From positions 1,537,311-1,601,310 of the forward strand of contig NW_022985551.1 of the NCBI RefSeq assembly GCF_010093815.1: a stretch of DNA of 64,000 bases, read 5' to 3'. The translations under genes were made by a program, and so were the position numbers. The stretch is from Pseudovirgaria hyperparasitica. Lineage: Eukaryota; Ascomycota; Dothideomycetes; Acrospermales; Acrospermaceae. Under the pieces are notes generated by a model. The model did no database searches. It saw only the letters and a list, made by a program, of their open reading frames with translations, and was not told where the DNA came from. Shown here piece after piece: positions 57,469 through 64,000 of the stretch (its first letter is position 1; each line of letters begins with the position of its first letter).

Positions 57469-59521
57469 ATCGACACCACTACTGAGCAAGTGACTACTTT
57501 TATGCTGAAGAGTCTGTTGATTCAGAGTAGAAAGAGCTCAAACCCGGAGCAAGTTGGGTTCAATGGAACATAGGCTTAGGCCGTGGCGACAGGATGGAGA
57601 GTTACTCAAAGTGCATCTTGGACTTTGGTCCATCGCGAGCCCCGCTTTATGTAAAGCATTAATTGCCTCTGCTGGCGTTGCGTTGTGTGGTCGCAGCCAG
57701 TGGACGGACCGACTGATCTGATGATATTTAACCTCGATTTTGACCTCCCCACCTCCAAGGGTCTGCTGCATTCAGGTTTCACCTTGATCCTTGAGGAAGG
57801 AGCCGGAGCCCTACCAGGCACACTTGCCGTTCAACGGTGGGGGCTCTAGGGACTCGGGGACTGGAGGAGTTTAAGTTGAGTAGGCCAATTAGGGGGGGGG
57901 GGAGGCATATTGGCATATTGGCATACCGGCATGGATATTGGCAGGTAGTGGAGGTAATTAGGTATTAGGTCTGGACTATGGAGCATTAATTGTTATCGCG
58001 CTAAACCAGCCCCGAAGGTATTTCTACCTCTGACTTACCAATTTTGGAAAGCCGCGAGTCATCGCCGAACACGGCTTTTCTTTGGATTGTTTACATGAAC
58101 GAAAGAGCCAGGTCTGTTGCCGCTCCCATTTGTCCTTCTCTTTGACCGGATCCACCTCTTTCGCACGAATTTTGCCAAGGTTGTAGTGTAGGCAGCAACT
58201 CTTTTGAGTCGTTCAGGTCAACGGATCGTACGTGTCAGACGTAGAGCATTCTGTGTGCAACGCCACCAGGTGCAGCTAGAGTAACGCTGTTCCGTAGCGA
58301 GTCATCTTTTATCTCTACGAGCAACGCCGTTGCAGCTAGAGTCATTCTATATTCCATGACAGCTGATCTTTGCCGCAGTGGCATGCTACTCAAGTAGTCG
58401 TTGCATGAATGAGCATTGAGAATTTCGGACCTGGAACCACAGAAAATCCAAAGTTTATCACTGTCCAGGCGCGTCTGGAGTTGTGGTCTCCGCGTATAGT
58501 TCCATCGCGGATCGACCAAAATTATGATTGTTCGTTACCATAAGGCTGTGGCGGACTGGCTGATTGGATCGAACGATGCATGGAGCCCCGTGCTTCTCCG
58601 CACCCTGAACCCCCCAGACTTCAGAGTTCCAAACTGCAGGCTGGAATAAGGCTGAAATAGTGGGCCACCAGTCAGACCCGGAGTGACTGTCGACACATGG
58701 CGACGCTGGTCTTACAATCTGTTAGCGTGTGCAGATATTTGACCTTTACCGCATATTGGACATTCAAGGGTGTTTGAGTAACAGTTCGAAAATCATCTGC
58801 CGCCCACACGAACCGCTACCTTGTCGCCTGACGTTTCCATGTATTGATGCAGCCTGTAGGCGCAGTTGGCGAAGAGTCTCGAGAGATCATTAAGGCGAAA
58901 GCCTCGAGAGACCCAACGAAGCGAATATCTCGCGGGTATCAACAAGGTGAAGGTGGTCGGATGAGAGGGCTGACTATTAACATTGTGCAGGGGTGATACT
59001 ATAGTTCACACGTTGTGTCTGGGGTGGGCCGAGCCACGAAACCCCGCTTCACTATCAGGTCTCAGACCACCTTTTGGCTCTGGCATTTACTAACCTATGG
59101 CGGTTCGACTGAATGTTTGATTGCTGTTGTTGACTGATGTCTTTTTGACGTATCCCATGCGGCATAGAATCGGTCAGGCGAGTATTTCCTGTAGTGTCTA
59201 GGACCCTTGAGAGAATAGTGGGATAAGTCCTATGCAGAAGATGTCAAGCTCACGTCCGAGTGCGAGACGATCATGCGATTTGAATCCTAGTTCTAGGCGC
59301 ATTCATTAAGTCGAACGCGGATAATGCTCATCCCTGCCGAAGGGATGGTGACGACTTGGCCTCGTTCTCCACGCCTCATACCCACCGTGCTGAAGCTGGG
59401 GAACCCTTTGCATGTCCATCCACATTTCGCAAGGTCGATCTTCGGACACTGGATACCCGGAAGATCTTTCCACTGTCGTTCTTTCTACAAGATCGTGCAT
59501 GTTGGGCCATTGCATTTCTTA
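57469..59521. other. 2-kb intergenic region between CFEM receptor and SRPBCC gene
   Basis: No gene recognised. It contains a 12-13 nt G run (57890-57902) followed by CATATTGG units (57906-57930), and two copies of TGCAGCTAGAGT (58271 and 58331). Confidence 0.5.
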
Positions 59522-60115
59522 CTAAATGGTCCTGTAGCTTCCCAAATTCGTCTCCGTCTCCTTAGCCTTTCCCTCTCCTTTCGCAGCCCTGACGAGCCCC
59601 TCAAGCCAGTCCTGGTGACCTAGTAGCATTTTATTAGGTTTCGCGCTTGCCAGCTGCGCGGCTGGCACTCCGCATTGGCTTTCCTGCGTCAAGATTCTAA
59701 CTCTTTCACCGTCAAGGTCTTCGACAAGCCATGCATGATAGACCTCAACCTTTTCGTCTCTGCTACCATCGAGTACTGCTGACCATGCTATGCGACCGGC
59801 CTCTCTCGAGGTTGGATTGACAGATTCGTCGATGAATGGTGGTCCGCATTCTTCCACTGGGCAGGTCAAGACTGGGAAGCCAAAGGTGGAAAATTTAAAC
59901 GTGTCGCCTTTCTTCAGTATTGGTCCTGAGGATGGAGGCACAATTTTCTCGCAGTTGTAGTAATAAGATGGCCATTTTGAAACGTCAGCCAATTGTTCCC
60001 AGATCTGTTTTGCTGTAATTCCTCTTGCAAAGATCTCGTTGCTGACAAAATTATCGGTGGTGCCTGGAAGGTACTTCTCCGGCCAGATGATGGCCGATTG
60101 CGTTGCGCGCGACAT
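59522..60115 (-). CDS. SRPBCC/START-like (polyketide cyclase-type fold) small protein
   Basis: A single-exon gene of 197 aa. The pattern fits a helix-grip fold: 'ARGITAKQIWEQLADVSKWP' (a common start of SRPBCC domains), 'LKKGDTFKFSTFGFPVL' (strands), 'EAGRIAWSAVLDG', and 'RVRILTQESQCGVPA', ending with a long helix 'MLLGHQDWLEGLVRAAKGEG'. Such proteins bind hydrophobic ligands or catalyse cyclisation or hydrolysis; there is no signal peptide, so it is cytosolic. The ligand cannot be told from sequence. It is not next to biosynthetic genes. Confidence 0.75.
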   Translation of the reverse strand: MSRATQSAIIWPEKYLPGTTDNFVSNEIFARGITAKQIWEQLADVSKWPSYYYNCEKIVPPSSGPILKKGDTFKFSTFGFPVLTCPVEECGPPFIDESVNPTSREAGRIAWSAVLDGSRDEKVEVYHAWLVEDLDGERVRILTQESQCGVPAAQLASAKPNKMLLGHQDWLEGLVRAAKGEGKAKETETNLGSYRTI

Positions 60116-60917
60116 AGTTCGTTTCCAGTATCACGGCAGCTTTACAGATGATATCTTGGTGGCATGAATGAGAGAACCAGTCGTGCAGGGCTTGTTGAGC
60201 TTCGAAGTGGCCGATAAAGCGATTGGTTACACATGACGTCATCCACACGTCTCATACTAAGGGCATATTCATCATCTCCAGGCTCCACGACCAGTGATAT
60301 CACGTACTCACTCATGCCAGCAACAAAGCATACGTTGTAAGATTGCCAGCAACAAAGCATACGTTGTAAGATGAGGCGTCAGTGGCTCAGTTTGGGTCTT
60401 TCGCCATCTTTACTTTCACGTTCACATGCGAGACCAGCGAGACTGTGGCTGAGATGCGCTTGTTATTGTTTACGCGTTGAAGGGAAACCTACACTCTAAA
60501 AGGTGATTTGGTCATGGATATTAGGGAGTTGCTGATTGGGACATCGATGGCCTTCTGTTGCATTCCTTATTCCTTACCCTTGCCGCCGTGCACAGGGCAG
60601 GATGGTCTCGCTGCGATCTGCCATCTGGCCCGGAACATACCTCAGGAGAAGATTGCATTCCATCAGCCACACTCAGCCACTCAATGACGCATACTTGCCC
60701 GCTTTTACCCCCCGGCATGTGCTAGGTGTTCGTTCCTGCTTTGAGCTGCTACCAAATCCGGGGGCTTATATCAACACCCGTCATTGGAACCTTTACCACA
60801 CATTCCTGTCCCTTTCTCCGTCACCATCTCACTCTTGCACCTCTCCCACTTCATAAGATCCATTCACACAATCTGCACACTGCACATCCATCCTTCATCA
60901 AACTCAACGCTTTCATC
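60116..60917. promoter_or_regulatory. Divergent intergenic region between SRPBCC and RRM genes
   Basis: 802 bp between two start codons, holding both promoters and a perfect 29-bp tandem duplication (60315-60372). The end (60790-60917) is pyrimidine-rich, typical of a highly expressed fungal gene's leader. Confidence 0.4.
60315..60372. repeat. Perfect 29-bp tandem duplication
   Basis: Two identical head-to-tail units (60315-60343 and 60344-60372) starting TGCCAGCAACAAAGC and ending GTTGTAAGAT. The identity suggests a recent duplication. Confidence 0.95.
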
Positions 60918-61795
60918 ATGTCTACTGCTGTTCACGTTAAGAACATCTCTAGTCAGACTTCGGAGAAGGAAGTTCGCGATTTCTTCAGCTTCTGGTGAGT
61001 CTTTGTCTGGTGGCAACACTGCTTCACTCCCTTCTGACCAAAAACAGTGGCAAGATCTCGACTCTCGCCCTCACCCCCGATGACAACAGCACTCAGTCCG
61101 CTCTTGTGACCTTTGAGAAAGAGACTGCTGCCAAGACAGCTCTGCTCCTCGACAACACACAACTTGGTACTTCGCAGGTCAAGGTTGAGAGCGCAGCACC
61201 AAATACCACTGCCGGAGAGAAGGCCCCTGCCTCGCCGGAAACAACCAAGGACCATGATGATGTTACTCAAGATGACAAGCCCCGCTCTCGCGTCGTGGCT
61301 GAATACCTAGCCCATGGCTACCATATTTCAGACCAAGCCATAGAGCGGGCCCTGGCCATGGATCAACAGCACGGTGTCAGCACCAAGTTCACGAACGCTC
61401 TCAAGTCTTTCGATGAACGCTTCAAGGCAACCGAGAAAGCTCAAGCAGTCGATGCCAAATTTGCTGTGTCTGCTCGTGCCAACGCTGGTTGGCAAGGTCT
61501 GAGCTCCTACTTTGAGAAAGCTCTTGGCACTCCTACCGGACAGAAGCTTCGTACCTTCTACGAACAGGGCAACAAGCAGGTGCTCGATGTCCATAACGAA
61601 GCTCGCCATCTCGCAGATCTCAAGAAGGGCGGGAAGAATGGTACTCCGGAGAAGGTCTCTGGATCGGATCGCACCAAATGCAACTGTGCTGCTGACGGTG
61701 GCGTATGCGGATGTGCTCCTAGCGAGTGCGCATGCGCTAGCTGCCCGAAGAACGCAGAGACCGAGAAGGCGTCCACTGAGGCGACCAAGGCATAA
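60918..61795 (+). CDS. Vip1-like RRM protein with metallothionein-like cysteine tail
   Basis: Exons 60918-60994 and 61048-61795 with a 53-nt intron; 274 aa. Residues 4-75 form an RRM: RNP2-like 'AVHVKNISS', and, across the intron, 'FSFCGKISTLAL' and 'SALVTFEKETAAKTAL'. The middle resembles S. pombe Vip1 ('SRVVAEYLAHGYHISDQAIE', 'GQKLRTFYEQGNKQVLDV'). The tail holds seven cysteines at 237, 239, 246, 248, 253, 255 and 258 in CxCx6CxCx4CxCx2C order, very like the Neurospora copper metallothionein layout. Metal binding is inferred from the pattern only. The RNA target is unknown. Confidence 0.88.
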
Positions 61796-62453
61796 GCTAC
61801 ATTTTGTAATGTTCACCGTCTGTTGTGGTTGGCGCGGTGTTGGGGAGAGAAAAATTGTTACTACGATGAGAGCTCGTCAAAGTTGGGAATCGGCGTTTCC
61901 ACGGTGCTATTTACCTGTACCATAGGATTAAATGCTATACTTAGCTTAGTCACAATCATAGTGTGTGTTTCACACTGATGCAATGAAATAATTTCTATAC
62001 AGATTGACATATGTAAGAGGGCTACGCGCTACATCACAATAATATGTCTCTTGTTGTATTACTAACTCGTAGCTCCAGGCCACTTCCCGGGATTCGCAGC
62101 CGAGGATGACAGCATTTGGCAGTATCGAAAGGCTTCCCATTGGCTGAGACTTCGTTCGACCCTTCTCCGCGCGACCGGAAACCAATTAGCATTAGCACGA
62201 CTGCTGGCCGAGGCCATCGTCATGAATCAGTGCAGTATATCCTTCGGTTCAAAGCGCAGCGATGCGCATTCGTATACACGATCCTGTAATCTTATAGACC
62301 TCCTCCGCTCTATAATTCACTCGAGGTATCATACATATATATCTCTCCCCCCAACAGCCGTAGCTATCTTATCGAGTGCCTTAATCGCCATTGGCCGCCG
62401 CACACAATTCGGGTCATAGCTCCTCCCAGCCCACCTGCAGCATTTTCGCCACA
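61796..62453. other. Gap between RRM gene and flavocytochrome gene
   Basis: 658 bp same-strand spacer. Nothing recognised beyond a short TATATATAT run near 62333. Confidence 0.5.
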
Positions 62454-64000
62454 ATGAATCGCGACAAGCAGAAGCAGTCAAAGCCAAATCAGCTCACCGG
62501 GAAAGATATCGCAAAGCACAACTCTAGAGACTCGTGCTGGGTCATTATTCACGGCAAAGCGTACGATGTAACGGAATTCCTGCCAGAGCACCCAGGTGGT
62601 CCCAAGATCATTCTGAAGTATGCTGGAAAAGATGCGACTGAGGAGTACGAGCCCATCCACCCGCCTGACACGCTCGACAAGTACCTACCAAAGGAGAAAC
62701 ATCTGGGAGAAGTGAACATGGACACTGTCGAGAAAGAAGAGAAAGAGGTGGATCCAGACGAGGAAGCGAGGCTGGAGAGGGTCAAGACGATGCCAATTCT
62801 GGAGCAGTGCTTCAATCTTATGGACTTTGAGGCTGTTGCAAGGCGTGTCATGAAGAAGACCGCCTGGGCATACTATTCCAGTGGCGCTGACGACGAGATC
62901 GTGAGTTTTAGGTGTCCATACCGGAGCCCAATCGCTTACTCCTGCAACAGACAATGCGTGAGAACCACTCGGCATACCACAAAATATGGTTCCGCCCGCG
63001 CGTCCTCCAGAATGTAAAGAACATCGACTTCTCTACCACGATGCTCGGTACGAAAGTCGACATTCCCTTCTACGTAACCGCTACTGCTCTCGGAAAGCTA
63101 GGTCATCCCGAGGGCGAGGTCGTGCTCACACGCGGGGCGAAGAAGCATAATGTCATCCAAATGATCCCGACCCTCGCATCATGCTCCTTCGATGAGATCG
63201 TCGACGCTCGTGAAGGCGACCAAGTGCAATGGCTGCAGCTCTACGTCAACGCGGACCGCAAGATCACTGAGAAGATCGTCAAGCACGCCGAGGCACGTGG
63301 CTGCAAAGGTCTCTTCATCACTGTCGATGCACCTCAACTTGGTCGCCGCGAGAAAGATATGCGGAGTAAATTCTCGGATGTTGGGTCCAATGTGCAGTCC
63401 AGCGGTGGCAGCGACGTAGATCGAAGTCAGGGTGCTGCGCGTGCCATCTCGAGCTTCATCGATCCTGCACTCTGTTGGGACGATATCCCATGGTTCATGA
63501 GCATCACCAAGATGCCAATCATCCTCAAGGGCGTGCAGCGTGTGGAAGACGTCATTCGTGCGATCGAAGTCGGCGTCCAGGGCGTCGTACTTTCGAACCA
63601 CGGCGGTCGCCAGCTCGATTTCGCACGCTCCGGCATCGAAGTTCTTGCCGAGGTGATGCCCGTTTTGCGCGAGCGCGGCTGGGCCGATCGAATCGAGATA
63701 TTTGTCGACGGTGGTGTACGGCGCGCGACGGACATTATCAAGGCTTTGTGTCTTGGTGCCAAGGGCGTTGGTATTGGGCGGCCGTTTCTATATGCGATGA
63801 GTGCGTACGGACTGCCTGGTGTTGACCGTGCGATGCAGCTGCTCAAGGATGAGATGGAGATGAATATGCGGCTGATTGGGTGCTCCAGTGTGGAAGAGCT
63901 GAACCCGACGCTTGTCGATACTAGAGGACTGAGTATGCACACGACAAGTGTGCCATCAGATACGCTTGGTCTCAATGTTTATGATCCGCTTGTTGGGCCG
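62454..64000 (+). CDS. Flavocytochrome b2-like L-lactate dehydrogenase, 3' end outside window
   Basis: Exon 1 62454-62900, 50-nt intron, exon 2 from 62951 to the window edge; 499 aa present. A cytochrome b5 domain comes first, with heme ligands H46 in HPGG and H69 in 'PIHPPDTL'. The FMN-dependent alpha-hydroxyacid oxidase domain follows: 'AWAYYSSGADDE' (substrate Tyr region), 'YVTATALGKLGHPEG', 'LQLYVN', catalytic His366 and Arg369 in NHGGRQ, and 'IFVDGGVRRATD'. Yeast Cyb2 oxidises L-lactate in the mitochondrial intermembrane space behind a long bipartite presequence; here the b5 domain begins within 20 residues of the ATG and no presequence is visible. The start fits the b5 fold, so a cytosolic form is likely. 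Confidence 0.9.

Overview
The window is a gene-dense piece of a filamentous ascomycete genome (Pezizomycotina; a Dothideomycete is my guess, not proven). The evidence is spliced genes with mostly 47-75 nt GT-AG introns, fungus-specific families (HET domain, CFEM plus Pth11-like receptor, GRG1/CCG-1, DASH subunit Dad4, betaine-lipid synthase BTA1, ARB_00930-type beta-lactamase-like protein), and mitochondrial and housekeeping genes on both strands without operons. I rebuilt exon-intron structures by hand; where joined exons give a family's expected sequence I treat the model as firm. No retroelement, DNA transposon, rRNA, tRNA or CRISPR array was recognised.

Layout. 0-3 kb: 3' two thirds of an Slh1/ASCC3 helicase gene, cut by the window edge. 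3-9 kb: accessory-looking stretch with a decayed tandem repeat, a protein-kinase-like gene and a HET-ankyrin gene. 9-18.5 kb: an unknown spliced gene, DAHP synthase, Got1 (five exons, one of 16 nt), then IES6, DAD4 and ARP5. DAD4 is a 72-aa, five-exon gene without any long open frame. Ies6 and Arp5 are partners in the INO80 remodeler and lie within 4.3 kb of each other. 19-23 kb: secreted beta-lactamase-like protein and the GRG1/CCG-1 small protein. 23-32 kb: Aquarius/Cwf11 spliceosomal helicase, divergently transcribed from a complex I 21-kDa subunit, then BTA1.

33-50 kb: coiled-coil spindle-type protein, probable mitoribosomal mL50, HMG-CoA synthase, a D-threonine-aldolase/D-serine-dehydratase-like enzyme, an unrecognised gene, a fungal PD-(D/E)XK nuclease-like gene and an S6K-type AGC kinase. 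This part is full of simple repeats, including an intronic minisatellite made of 3' splice-site units in HMG-CoA synthase and a 1.5 kb block of mixed microsatellites at 47.9-49.5 kb. 52-64 kb: MFS transporter, CFEM-7TM receptor, SRPBCC/START-like protein, a Vip1-type RRM protein with a metallothionein-like cysteine tail, and a flavocytochrome b2-like gene cut by the right edge.

Most neighbours have unrelated roles (RNA processing, sterol and aromatic precursors, respiration, membrane lipids, signalling), as is usual in fungi. The only functional pairing I see is ARP5/IES6. The most noteworthy items are the ARP5-DAD4-IES6 cluster, the RRM-metallothionein-like protein, the splice-site minisatellite, and the nuclease-like gene whose active-site motif is split by an intron.
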